This document shows, piece by piece, positions 32,274 through 43,106 of a stretch of DNA of 64,000 bases. The position numbers were made by a program, and so were the translations under genes. The notes beneath the pieces are model-generated. The model worked only from the letters and a program-made list of their open reading frames with translations. It did no database searches and was not told the origin of the DNA. The stretch is from NCBI GenBank assembly GCA_018136815.1, contig CM030938.1:5356749-5420748 (forward strand), in the 5' to 3' direction. The stretch is from Isochrysis galbana. Taxonomy: Eukaryota; Haptophyta; Isochrysidales; Isochrysidaceae. Numbering within the stretch: position 1 is the stretch's first letter; each line of letters opens with the position of its first letter.

Positions 32274-33787
32274 TTAGTCTTGTCCAGCCTGCCCAGAGTC
32301 CTTAAAGCGAGGTGGATAGATCTCAGAGTTTTCGCGCGATATCTCAGTGAGCTCGAGAGTTCCTACCCTTTGCTCGAACTTCTCGAACTTACGATCGAGC
32401 TGGTAGCGCATGTTGCCCGCCGTCCAGTCCACCGACACGAAGCCTTGCATCTCCGGCGCGACCTTCACTGGGAAGACGAGCGTCAGCCCGCCATCGCAGT
32501 AGAGGGAGCAGTAGTTGGCGCGGTCGCCGGGCGGGGGGTCATAGAGGCCGCCGCCGGGTGGAAGCTTCTGTGGCGGCTCCATGGGCAACGTGCTCTCCAC
32601 CTCGCGCACGACTGCCACACGCTCAATTTCCATGTTGCCCTCGGTCCCTTGGGAGAAAGCGAACTTGACACGGACTCGCTGGTGCGCGTCGCGCAACCCC
32701 AGCTCGAACATAAGGCTGCCGTCGGAGCCTACGCCCTCGCCCTCGGCGCCGGTGCCGGCGGTGAAAGAGTAGCCATTGCCAACGCAGTTGGTCCCTCTCT
32801 CACGGTCAAAGCTTGCCGCCCGGAGTGTGCGCGTCGTCACGAGTCTTTCGTCGTGCAGAGTTTCATGCCACTCGATCTCGCCGTCCTTGACGACCACCGC
32901 GCTGGCTGTCGTCGCATGCGCACCAGTCTCTACCATGCGGACCGACCCGTCGGCGGTGTGCGAAGGCTCGTAGCAGACGAGGGTTCCTTCCCACTTACCC
33001 AGCTGTGTCTGAGCAAACGTCGATAGTTGCCATCGTGCATTGTTGTCCCACTTCTGCTGCCGATACGCATCAAGGATGGACGCATCATCCATCCCCTCCA
33101 GGACCATCTCTTCCTCTTGCGACTACGGGCGGCGGGGAGTCGGGCTACACGGTGAGACCTGAGGCGCGGCGCACGCTGGGTACAGGCCGGCTTCTCTTGC
33201 GAGGGGGGCTCCCCGCTTTGAGAGGCATGGCATGGCTAAGAGCATTTCCCTCGCTTCCCTCTTGCTCGCGAATTCCCGATGCCTCGCTACCCATCTCCCT
33301 CATCACACTGCCCGTTGCGTATATGCACCTGGAAGGCTGCCCTCGCCGCCTCCTGCGCGTCGATCGCCAGGATGTTCGGCGAGGCGGCCTCGAACCACTC
33401 ATCCCATGAGTCATCGCAACCCATGTAGTGCACCAGCACTCGCTCTCCCTCGGCCTTGCGCACAGTAGCGCGCCACCATGCCTGGCTCTCGTGATCCTTG
33501 CACAGCACAGCATCGCCCTCGCTCACCGGCACGCCGCCGATCAGAACGAGAGGAGGAGGAGGAGGAGGAGAAGGGGCAGAAGGGGCAGAGGAAGCAGAGT
33601 CGCACAGAGCGATTGGTGCGATTCGAGCGACGCCCTTGGGCCGCGAGCTGCAGACCGGCAGTGGAATGGGGGGAGGGCGGAGCATCCCACCAATCCCGCC
33701 CACGCTCAGCCCCCCCGCGCATGCCGCGCATGCCAGCACGCCCAGCGCAGTGAGTGGAGGAGACCCCGAGCAACGAGAGGCGTGCAT
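32274..33787 (-). CDS. Tudor-knot (chromo-barrel) plus DUF3598-like protein with hydrophobic leader
   Basis: Two exons, 33787-33329 and 33122-32274, join in phase 0 (donor CAG|gtgcat, acceptor cccgtag|TCG) to give about 435 residues. Residues 1-35 form a hydrophobic leader (LTALGVLACAACAGGLSV), then a proline-rich linker. Residues 88-143 form a chromo-barrel/Tudor-knot module (GDAVLCKDHESQAWWRATV ... VHYMGCDDSWDEWF). From about residue 165 the sequence (WQLSTFAQTQLGKWEGTLVC, YSFTAGTG, GGGLYDPPP, ANYCSLYCDGGLTLVFPVK, SVDWTAGNMRYQLDRKFEKF) resembles DUF3598 proteins, a lipocalin-like group found in cyanobacteria and plastid-bearing eukaryotes. A plastid or secretory route is inferred from the leader. 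Function is unknown. The combination is unusual, because Tudor-knots are usually nuclear. An upstream ATG at 33853 is less likely. Confidence 0.7.
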
Positions 33788-33854
33788 CGCACCCTCCCTA
33801 GATCCCCACCTCCAATAAAGCTTCAGAGTAGAGTAGAGGCTAGAGCTTCTCACT

Positions 33855-34220
33855 CAACAACGTTTTTTATAAGCTCCTATGAAAAAGAGCTGGAAGGTGC
33901 TAGGGGGCTCATAGAGGCATCAGGGGCATGGTCCACACACACCCTGCGCCGAGTATCGCGGTGGTGCCCATGAGGCAACCACCGCGGCTTGGGCGAGGCA
34001 GAGCGCCATCGCCGATCGCATCGCCAATCGTATATCGCCGGATAAGATTCTTACTACATTCACGCGCACGCACATTCACACAAACGCGCGCAAAACTAAT
34101 AGTAACAAAGTAAGAGCGCGCGGGGAAATTTCTGTGCCGCAAGAATGCCCCGCGCGGACTCGAAACGGCCGCGAGGGAGAAGTGAGAAGCAGAGACCTCA
34201 GTATAAACATACAGAGGTTA
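33855..34220. other. intergenic, no gene seen
   Basis: Flank of the Tudor-knot gene grading into LTR-like sequence of the copia remnant on the minus strand. Confidence 0.35.
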
Positions 34221-34221
34221 G

Positions 34222-34305
34222 AATGAGCATCCACGATGCATGAGATGGATGTATCCATGATAGATATGCATCTATGATGCACATATCATGGATGTATCCA
34301 TGATA
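34222..34305. repeat. palindromic ATG-rich direct/inverted repeats in a probable copia LTR
   Basis: gatggatgtatccatgata occurs twice (about 34245 and 34285), separated by gatatgcatctatgatgcac, so the stretch folds on itself. On the minus strand it lies immediately downstream of a purine tract (34306-34316 read as ttaggaggggg), consistent with the beginning of a 3' LTR. Confidence 0.5.
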
Positions 34306-34616
34306 CCCCCTCCTAAGCGGAGTACGGGTACGACGCTTACAACCAAACGTCGAAGAAGATTCACATCTCGCAGAGAGTCGAAGAAGAGAAGGAATCGAGG
34401 AGTTGAAGAATCCGATGAAATTGGTTGCGCGGACATGGTTTCGTCAAAATGTCAGCAACCATCTGATGCCCTTTGACGTGCTTGAGCGTGAGGACCTGTT
34501 TAGCGACGAGGTCGCGCAAAAAGGCTCCTGCACGCAAGATATGCTTAGTCTTCTTGAAAGCCACCGGATCAAAAGCCATGTCTACGGCGGACTTGGAATC
34601 CGAGTAAACGATCGAT
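34304..34616 (-). mobile_element. copia pol 3' end (RNase H C-terminus) fragment
   Basis: 34614-34369 on the minus strand is essentially identical to 42861-43106 of the larger copia copy and encodes the RNase H end (MAFDPVAFKKTKHILRAGAF ... VKGHQMVADILTKPCP). The VKGHQMVADILTKP segment is diagnostic of copia RNase H. It then diverges into a polypurine tract and LTR-like sequence. The upstream part of pol is missing; the junction with transposase sequence is at about 34616. Confidence 0.85.
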
Positions 34617-36439
34617 GGGCCTTGCGCTCCATTTTGCGCGCATATTCTTCGAGCTGTGCAAGCTTTGCCGACACCGCCGCCAAGGATCCGCTCCTCACAC
34701 CGGGCGGCGTCTTTTTTGCCTCAGCAAGTGTTGATGGACCTGGGGATGCAACCGTGGCTTCTTGGCGGGCTTCGTCGATCTTGCGGGCCTGGTCGAGGAA
34801 TCCCGTTCGGTCGATAAAGTCCGGGTGGAACTTGTTGCCCGCGATCCCCACGCGCCGCCACGCTGTAATGATGTCGAAGGTGTCGGCCCACGTAAACCAC
34901 ATCCCAGGGAGGCCCAAGGTCTTGTTGCCGTCGAGAATGTCCAAGAACTCCTTAAGGCCGAGACTGGTGAGCTCGGTGCCGTGATGCGAGAGGTAGGTAG
35001 GCATCCTTGTAGGCGTCGCGCGCCTTGTTGTAGCACCGATGGAAATTGGAGTTGTACTGGTCGAGGGCCTGCAGGAAGCCGGAGGTGCCCGGCTCTTCGG
35101 TGAACAATCTGATGCCGTACTTCAAGGCCTGGCCGTGTGCGGCTTCGAGAACCTCCTTCGAGAAGCGGGAGGCGTGGTTGTCGAGAGCCAGTGTCACCGG
35201 GCGCTGGATGGGCTCCTTTCCAGCCGCCGCTTCAGCATTGCTTCGCTCAGTTATCCACTTGTCCAACGTGGAAAAATATTTAGCGAACGTCTTCTCCGTA
35301 TGCATCCCCTTTGCTGCATGTGAGAGGAGGAGTGAGAGGGTTTGGCGATGGGCAAGATCGACAGGCTTGTCCCTATCGAAGCAGCGCGCGCCTGGCGGTG
35401 GTTCAGTGATGAGATCCTTAGTCGCCCACTTCCGCTTGGTAACAATCTGAACACCGTAATTCCAGCCGGACAAATCCCAACACGTCATCACAGTCATCGT
35501 CTCTTTGTTACTCCCACCCACTTTGCGGACGGCAGAGCCCCGGCGCTTTGCAACCTTTGGCCGCCTCCCCTTCTATGGGAGATCAAGCGGCTGAGGAGTC
35601 TCATCACAATTGAGGAGCCGCCGCGGATTTGATATCACCTACAAACTACAAATGGGAAACGTATCGATGTGTGAGAGATGAGTGAGAGATAGCACAACGC
35701 GTGCTGGCGCTTCGCTTCGAACCTTTGTCTCTGGGTGCATGATGCCTGCGTCAATGAGCTCGGCTTCGAGCCCAAACTCGCCAAAGAAGTGGTTTTGCAC
35801 CACCTTGTCTGTGCGCTTCCTAGAGCGCCGCTCCTCCTCCGCTCTGGAGATGCCCTCATCGATCCTAAGTCCATGAGCGCGCCACCAGGGATAAATGCGC
35901 TGGAAGAAGCGGTGCGCCATATCACCTCCGTGGTTCAAGACGTCGAGCTCAGCCGTGTTCAGGACGATGCTCCCGACGCCGTACTTCTTCGCCTTGTTGT
36001 AAGCCGCGCGGGCGCGCAACATCTGCCTGATCCTGATCTTCTCCGAGATATCGTGTCGGTTACATGGCTCGTGCGCGTCCGCGCGTTGGATGAGCCAACG
36101 GCCCAACTGCATGCGCTCGGAGTTGGTGAGCACCTGCGAGTGGTGATCCCTCGCGGCCTTCTCGCTGGAAGGGTCGCGGGACAGCGCCCGACGCACCTTA
36201 CCCTCAGTGGCTAGAGGGAACTTGCCGGAGCGTATCGCTCGGCGCGCGCTCTCGCCCGTCGCGCGGCAGTGCTCCACGGCCTTGCGGACGTCTTCGAACG
36301 TCGCGAGGTCGAGCTCACACTCCACCGCACGCACGAACACAGCGTCAATGGGTGGGAAACCGAAAATCAAGAGCGCACATGAACTCAGCGCCCCTGCATT
36401 CAAACCTAACGCCAGGGGCGAACTCGAAATGAGCGACAA
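34617..36439 (-). pseudogene. pogo/Jerky-like DDE transposase, inactivated
   Basis: An N-terminal exon (36439-35723) has a CENP-B-like helix-turn-helix style region (SGKFPLATEGKVRRALSRDP, MAHRFFQRIYPWWRAHGLRI). It splices (AAG|gttcga ... tttgtag|GTG at 35638) to a DDE domain. RLLNCDET is the first catalytic Asp block and VTLALDNHASRFS the second Asp; FTEEPGTSGFLQALD follows. Three lesions or oddities are visible: an in-frame TAG at 35573-35575 soon after NCDET, a frameshift near 34995-35005, and loss of the C terminus at the copia junction (34616). Family from the NCDET and LDNHxSR signatures; the exact clade is uncertain. Confidence 0.75.
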
Positions 36440-37401
36440 CCTTGCTTGCTATGGTGGCGCGTGCGCTAGATATAGAAGCCAGACTACGTTAGGGCGAACG
36501 AGCGAAATCCAGACAACCGTCGATGGTTGTCTGAAAGCAGATAGAATCCGTAAACACGCGAGCCAAAATTGCCCAACATCGCGACATGCAACATGGGAGG
36601 CCCCCAAACCTAGAGCGCAAGCGCTTAGACTCAGGCAAATCGATGCCCACAGGCATAGAGAGTACCTAAGGCAAACAAAGCACGGCACCCAAGTCTCTGA
36701 AGACAGGCTACACAAGCCTGAATGCGACACTCCCCCTCCTCACGAAAAACAACATCTGCGACGTCGTCGATCGCGACGGCGATCGGCGATGCAGCCGGAG
36801 GGGCGTCTGGGTTGCTCGCGGGCTGGGACGACCCGCGGATAGAAGTTGGGGTTGTGCATGCCCCTGGCTCTGACGCCACTCTCGAGGCCACGGAGCTGCA
36901 GTGGGGGCTGTAGGGGCCACGAAGAACCACGTGGGCCACGAAGAACCACGTGCCAGCCTTCAATGCGCGCTCAAGAATTGGCTGGGCACGAAGTAGGGGG
37001 GAAAGATGAGGGAAAAGGGGCGGAAGGGGGGGGGGGGGGAAGCCGCGCCGTTCTACTCGATCTAGTACGCCAACCTCTCTGCTAGCTTCTTAAACACAGA
37101 CCAGAATTGATAAAGATATGATCGAGGATCACGAGTGCAGTGGGGTAACCAAATTGAGCAACATGAGAATGAGAAGAATTTGGGCAATTTCTCGGTCTCG
37201 ATCATTACCGTGAGTGTTGTCAATGGCCACACACACCTATGCAATTCAGTGTTTCAAGCGGGTGCGTTCGTTCTTCCCCGGACACGACGTCACGGTGAGC
37301 GACGGAAAGAAGACAAATGAGGCGGCATGCATGTCCTCGATCTGAGCTCGTGTCTGCCGCAATTTTCTAGGCCGCGCCTCGTTTCTCATCGCCACCGCCA
37401 G
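36440..37401. other. intergenic, possible transposon 5' end
   Basis: 36510-36535 contains an inverted pair (cagacaacc ... ggttgtctg) upstream of the transposase that could be a sub-terminal repeat. 36905-36960 has a short direct repeat (ccacgaagaaccacgtg). No gene seen. Confidence 0.35.
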
Positions 37402-39122
37402 TCACATATTTGCCACGTGCTCTCCCTCGTCGGGCCACTCCTTCCCCCCTTCCTCTTCCTCACTATCTTCGTCATCGAGCTCAATCGCTAGTGGGAAGCG
37501 AAGCACGGCGGCTATGCCACCTAGCAGCGCGAGCTGCTCACCCGACACATGGAGCGATGAAAATATATGTACCACCGCCCCAGCCTCTTTCGCGGCCTCC
37601 ACTAGACCGACGTACTGTTTCCTCCTCGCAATGGTGCGTGCCCGAAATAGGTTGTCGGAGAGGAGCATCTTGTCGATCGCGCCCTGCTCTAGCGCGGCGA
37701 CTACATGCTTGTAGCCATATGTCACGCGATCTGGCTGGGATGCCATTAGGGTCAAGAAAGTGGCGAGTGCTGCCACCTCTGCGGCGGCTTTAATGTCCGC
37801 CACGCGAGCCAGCGTCGCAGGATCGGCGAGCACCTCAGCGAGCGCATGCTTGTGCGCCGAGTTGGCGTGCATGAGTACCCACTTGGACCGGCTCTTCTGC
37901 AGGCTCCTTCCCTCCTCGCCACGCCTCCCCACCTCCTCATCCACCCAGCGCACAAAGTCGTCCTTGGTGAACCCCGGGCCGGCTACCACGAGCACTTTGA
38001 TCTTCTCCAAGTCAACGCTCTTCAAGATGGCAGACAAGACCTGCTGGCGCCACTTTTGCGTCGCCTTCTCCGCAGCCTACAGCGTGAAAGGTAAGAGGAG
38101 CGTTATGGCGGTGCCCCACTACGAACTTGTTGGATATTGAGGAGGCCGCGGACGTGCCCCGGTACGCGGTGAGCGGGAGCGAAATCCGCTGTGCGGCGAG
38201 GGGAGCGGAACGCAGGTGACAACGCTCCTTCAGGTGTACTCGCCGGCTCACAGTAAGCAAACGCACCTGCAGCTGGACCGCGTTACCACGGCGTGGAATG
38301 TGCGTCTCTACCCGTGCCTTGACTATGCTCATCCCATTGCTCACAACGCATATGGTAGCCAGGCCCGGCTGGAGGAGCACGGCGGCCAATTCCGCCGTTG
38401 AAGCAGCACCTTCGCCGGTCGCCTCCTTCAGCCTCTCAAGAGTCACAGAGTCCCACACGTCTTTGATGACAGTGAAAGCGCGGCCTGTCTCCAGCTGCAG
38501 CGTGTGAGCCGACCCAAGTCTCACCCCCTCGGGTGTCTGCCGCAGTGTATGAGGGGGGCGGTGAGTGGACGCCTAGGAGCACGAATTACGAATGTGAGCG
38601 GGTTGTGGCACGCGGGGCGGTAGCGCACTCACCTCGTTCGTACGCGCGTCTCCCAGCACGATTCCACTGAGCCGGAGCTCTCCCGCCTCGGGGTCAAAAT
38701 CTACCGCCTTGACTCGCACACGCAGCGTCAGCTTGACGCGCTCGCTCGTGGTGGAGCCGGTTGTCGTCTCGCGTTGCACCTATTGCATTGATGGCAGGCA
38801 GAAGGATTGAGATGGTGGAGGGCAAGGAAGCGTGCGTCTGTCCTACTTATAGTCTATCTTGCACGCAACGCGCAAGTCTCGCATGGTTGCAGGAGGCTCG
38901 GACCGTTTGTTCGGCCATTTGGGGTAGTCACGCAAGGAAGGACTGGGGCGCCAGCTTTTTCCCTACCTTTCGGAGCGTGGAAGCAGACACGGCGTCTCCC
39001 ACCACAATAAGGTTGTATGCATGCCAGAGGTCCTCCTCATGCTCGGCGAGCAACTTGGCCTCACCGCCGCTATCCGACTTGCCGAGGACGAACGCATCGC
39101 CCGAGCACTTGAGCAGCTTCAT
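37402..39122 (-). CDS. PELO: Pelota/Dom34 ribosome-rescue factor
   Basis: Four exons, 39122-38967, 38779-38633, 38536-38267 and 38076-37402, give about 415 residues (family ~385). N-terminal Sm-like domain: MKLLKCSGDAFVLGKSDSGG, EEDLWHAYNLIVVGDAVSAS, TLRK|VQRETTTGSTTSERV, VDFDPEAGELRLSG. Middle domain: DVWDSVTLERLKEA, then LATICVVSNGMSIVKARVET. C-terminal eRF1-like domain: KSRSKWVLMHANSAHKHAL, GAIDKMLLSDNLFRAR, VHIFSSLHVSGEQLALLGG, IAAVLRFPL and an acidic tail. It lacks the GGQ loop of eRF1, as expected. Pelota works with Hbs1 to split stalled ribosomes in no-go and non-stop decay in the cytoplasm. Donors gtaggg, gtgagt and gtgcgt. Minor extra length comes from an extended acidic tail and exon 1. 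Confidence 0.95.
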
Positions 39123-39992
39123 GAGAGAGGGAAGGTAGGGAGAAGGAAGAAGGAGAGGAAGGCGAAGAGGATGAGAAAACGGGGAGAGGGGCAGGGGGCG
39201 CAGGGTTGAGGTCGAGAGCGTGAGCACGGTGGCGCCTGCGAGGGCCAAGCCGGGAGCGAGAGGGCACTCAGTCGCAATCGGAGGCGGGTCAGTCATCTGT
39301 TCTTTCACCTCTTGCCTTCACGCTCTCTTTTCCCCTTTACCCATCATCCCGATCCCGGATGCAGCTAGCAACACCTAACTGCAGTACCCCTAGGAGCCCC
39401 AAAGCACTCCATTCAGGACCCAGAGGAGAACCAGAGGGGTCCGAGCCAGCCCCAAGAGCCTAAATGAGTCCCTAGCCAGCCTTCGTGAGCCCGCAAAAGT
39501 GCGCACACAAACAAGAACACGAACTTGATCCCCGAATACAATCCAACGCACGAATGCATGCCCGCGTCTACGCCCATAGACGGTGCAGGTGCACTGGCTC
39601 CATGCACACACTCGCAACCGGCACCTCCGTGCCCTCTTGCCCACTCTCTTCACAACCTGCGCCTTCTTGCCCTCTTGCCCAATCTCTCCCCTCCCGCCCT
39701 GCACCTCCTCTCTGTCGCTCTCTCCCCCTCTTCTCTCTTCTCAGCGGCGGCAGCGGAGTCTCCAAACGCCCACCGGCCCGGCCGCGACCCACCAGGCCAA
39801 ACATCCAGCCACTCAGCCACCCAGCCAAGCAACCACCCATCCAAGCGGCGCGCACACCACGGCGGTCTCGCTCGTCGAGCGGCGGCGCGCGAGCTTCTCG
39901 CCGCCGACCGGCGGCTCCGCGGACGAGAGACGAGAGGACGCGGGGGGCGCAGCGAAAAAACAACCAACACCTCTCACCCTATTTTCTTTTGT
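39123..39992. other. intergenic, no supported gene
   Basis: Proline/serine-rich plus-strand frames at 39485-40138 run through the piggyBac end and show only composition bias. The upstream flank of Pelota (39123-39310) carries a purine-rich tract (gggaaggtagggagaaggaa). Confidence 0.45.
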
Positions 39993-41645
39993 TTAACCCT
40001 AGTACATGCCTTAAAACCGAATTTCTGGTGTTGGGGATTGGGTTGGGGGGCCCTATAAGTGAATTTTTTTGGCTGAGTGGTCTGCATATAGGCAGGATAG
40101 AATCCCCTAAGCAGCTCGGCATGAGAGGAGAAGGATAGGACACTATTTTAGAGCTGCGAAAACGACGCAAACGCAAAAACAGCCAAAAACAGCCAAAAAC
40201 TCCCGACTACTCCATAAGGCACCGATGACAAGCAAAAAAGCACTGAACGTGGTAGTAGGAGCCCTGACCATCGCGGCAGGCGCCACATCTGAACTGCGGG
40301 CGCTTCGGCTTGTCCACACCACACTCACTATAGGCACACACTCCTTTGTTGGCAGCCACACGTTGCGCCTTCTTCAATGGTCCTCGCGACCCGCCTTGTC
40401 GGTTATGCTCGCGAATAACCATCGCTACTCTGCCCATGTCGATCAATTCGTGCTCGGCGCGCGACTGGCCATGCGAGGATGATGGGATCAGAAACTCGCC
40501 GGAGTTGTTCATCCTTGCCTTCATCACACATAGCCCAGGTGGCTTGCGCCGGCGGAGCGGCTTCACGGTGTCAAGTACCTCCGTCGCCCACCGCAAACAG
40601 AAAGCAACCTACGGCAGGCGGCACAGGAAGGAGGGAGCAGAGGTAACAGAGTGATTGCGACGCCAAGGCGAGGGGGCGGGGCGACGCAGAGGGGGCGGGG
40701 CGGGGAAGGCTGCTATGCACCCACACACCTTGGTTCTCTTGAGCACGAGCTTCTGCGGAAGGACAGCCTTGTGCGCCAAGAATGCATACACGATGGCGGC
40801 GTTCGTCAGCGCGATGTCAATCGCGAATAGGATACCCTTTGTGCCCACCCGCACGACGCGCCGCGATCCCAGCGACAGCTTCTTCCGCAGTTGGTCATGC
40901 CCGTCCGTCGCGCTCCGGCCCTGAACGTTATAGTGCCACACACTCTCGGGTGCCCACACCGAGTGAGAGTGTTTCGATCCGTGTGAGCCACGCGCGAGCA
41001 CGCCACACCTTACGCCCGAGAAGAAGTTCCCATACGACAGGATGAGTTGAGAATCCTGCCACAGGCAAAGCTCATACTCACCTTTGTGCAGAACCGTCCA
41101 CGCGAATTTGTTGCAGCCCGCAGAGTTAATACCATGTGAGCAGCCCGTCCTCTTGCGTTTGTCGCCTACGCTCGGTGGGGCGCTGTCAGCCTCGTCATCA
41201 GGTTGCTGTCCGTCCGTGCACTGGCCTAGCTCGGCAGCAAGCAAAGCTATGAACCGCCGCGGCAGACCGACTCGATTGGCCTGTAGAATGGCGTTGCTGT
41301 ATGTGCCTTTCTGCCGAAGTGCTTCCTGCGCTCCAAGGTGCCCATATCCTCTATCAAGTGACAAGCAAAAATTCGCTGTCGACACGTCCTTTCCTGCAGA
41401 GGCGAATAGGAGCCGTAGTATGTTGTGAGCACGGGGAGAGATGGGCGTGAGCAGAGCGTCATGCGGGCGCGCTGGGGGCCGAGCAAGCGGGAGGCAGTGT
41501 TGGTGAGCGGAGCGCGCCGTGCAAACTTACCTTCATCATGCAAAACAGCAGTCGCACGGAGAAGGCGTTCGCGCATTGTGTTCGGGTCCTCCGCGTCTTC
41601 ATCGCTGCCGTCGGTGCCCTTCCGCAACCACTTCATTGGCCTTAA
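39993..41645 (-). mobile_element. piggyBac-type transposon, one end retained
   Basis: At 39993-40002 the sequence is TTAACCCTAG: a TTAA target followed by CCCTAG, the classic start of piggyBac terminal repeats. The transposase (40207-41645, minus strand) ends about 210 bases inside. The other end is missing: around 41645 the sequence switches to copia reverse transcriptase. No matching CTAGGGTTAA is seen within the next few kilobases. Confidence 0.7.
40207..41645 (-). pseudogene. piggyBac transposase (DDE_Tnp_1_7), 5'-truncated
   Basis: Three exons, up to 41645-41531, 41393-40729 and 40608-40207, join in frame (donors GAAG|gtaagt and AAG|gtgtgt; acceptors ctctgcag and ccgtag). Features are FCLSLDRGYGHLGAQEALRQ (catalytic Asp block DRGYG for the usual D(R/N)(F/Y)(F/Y)), KGTYSNAILQANRVGLP, ELCLWQDSQLILSYGNFFSG, ATDGHDQLRKKLSLGSRRVV (the VDxxDQ block) and the C-terminal zinc-binding region CAYSECGVDKPKRPQFRCGA ... 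HVQCFFACHRC. The N-terminal part is lost at the copia junction, so this copy cannot be functional. Apart from that truncation the remaining exons are open. Confidence 0.8.
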
Positions 41646-43106
41646 CACATGGGTCCTTATCCCCCAGGACTCGATGCCTCCAGGGTCCAACTTAATGCAT
41701 TGTCATTATGTATTTGCGGTCAAACGAAAGGCTGATGGTTCGATCGAAAAATTCAAGGCTCGCCTCGTCGCCGATGGTAATACCCAACGTTATGGTGTAG
41801 ATTTCGACCGCATCTTCTCCGCGGTCGTCAAAACAGTCACCATACGCCTGGTCCTCGCCATCGCTGCGGCGCGTGATTCTAATCTGTCCTCCATTGATGT
41901 GAGACAGGCTTATCTTCAGGCTGACCTTCAGAAATCCCTTTATATGCGTACACCCCCTGGAGTCCCTCACTATGATCGTCAAGGCCGACGTCTTGTTTGC
42001 AAGCTCCTCAAATCCCTCTATAGGTTAAAGCAAGCCGGCCGAGAATGGGCTGCTCTGCTAACGAGCTTCTTACTCCAGTGGGGGTTCGCAAGGTCCACGA
42101 TCGACGTCCTCGTTTACGTCGACGACGCCCTTATCGTCGATAATGACCCCTCTCTACGCGAAACCTTCGTGAAAGATCTCGGCACACGTTTTCCAATTGA
42201 AGACAAGGGTGAGCTCTCATGGATTTTGAACGTTGCTATCACCCGGAATAGGGACGCCCGAGAGATTACTCTCTCACAATCCCTGTATATTTCGGACCTC
42301 CTCCAGCGTCATGAATCCTTCATCGGTGAAAACAACACACGGAGTTTCGATGCTCCTTTGGGTGAGACCCTCCTTGACCCAGCTGATTCGCCTGAAGTCG
42401 GGTCCCCCGAGTACGACGCCATGGCGCCTCGTCGAGAGGCCTATATGGCTATCGTTGGCGGCCTCTTATGGCTCGCCAATATGTCTCGACCTGATTTGGC
42501 CTATGCGGCTTCCCAGTTGTCCCGGTTCATGACTAATCCCGGTGCTACCCATTTCCACGCGGCCGTACGAGCGCTCATATACCTCAGGGGCTCCAGAGAC
42601 CGCGTCCTACACTTTGCTCCCAATCCAAAGATGTCCTTTGTAACCTTTGTGGATGGATTCAAATTGGGAAGCAAAGTACTCATGTAGTGGCGCCCTCTTC
42701 TTCTTCTACGGCTGCCCCATACAATGGTTCTCAAAGATGCAACGATCCGTTTCTCTCTCGAGTGCCGAGGCTGAGTATTTTGGCGCGATGCTTACCGCCA
42801 AAGATCTCATCTTTATTCGGGACCTCATCACGGATCTCGGCATTCTTCTAAATGGCCCTTCGATCGTTTACTCGGATTCCAAGTCCGCCGTAGACATGGC
42901 TTTTGATCCGGTGGCTTTCAAGAAGACTAAGCATATCTTGCGTGCAGGAGCCTTTTTGCGCGACCTCGTCGCTAAACAGGTCCTCACGCTCAAGCACGTC
43001 AAAGGGCATCAGATGGTTGCTGACATTTTGACGAAACCATGTCCGCGCAACCAATTTCATCGGATTCTTCAACTCCTCGATTCCTTCTCTTCTTCGACTC
43101 TCTGCG
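41645..43106 (+). pseudogene. copia reverse transcriptase and RNase H, frameshifted
   Basis: Frame one: NTWVLIPQDSMPPGSNLMHC, YVFAVKRKADGSIEKFKARL, DFDRIFSAVVK, SIDVRQAYLQADL and the catalytic YVDD (42115-42126), then LANMSRPDLAYAASQLSRFM, the RVT_2 order of Ty1/copia pol. Near 42655 the frame breaks: a duplicated GGAT (tggatggattc) shifts it, and the first frame stops at TAG 42685. The RNase H continues in the other frame (QWFSKMQRSVSLSSAEAEYF, IVYSDSKSAVDMAF, VKGHQMVADILTKPCP). Integrase, protease and gag are missing upstream. It abuts the piggyBac remnant at the 5' side. Confidence 0.9.

Noticed and set aside
32280-33026. 248-codon plus-strand frame
   Set aside because: Antisense shadow of the DUF3598 exon; leucine/arginine/alanine bias typical of reverse GC-rich codons.
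39485-40138. 217-codon plus-strand frame
   Set aside because: Proline/serine/arginine bias only; it reads across the piggyBac terminus, so it cannot be one conserved gene.
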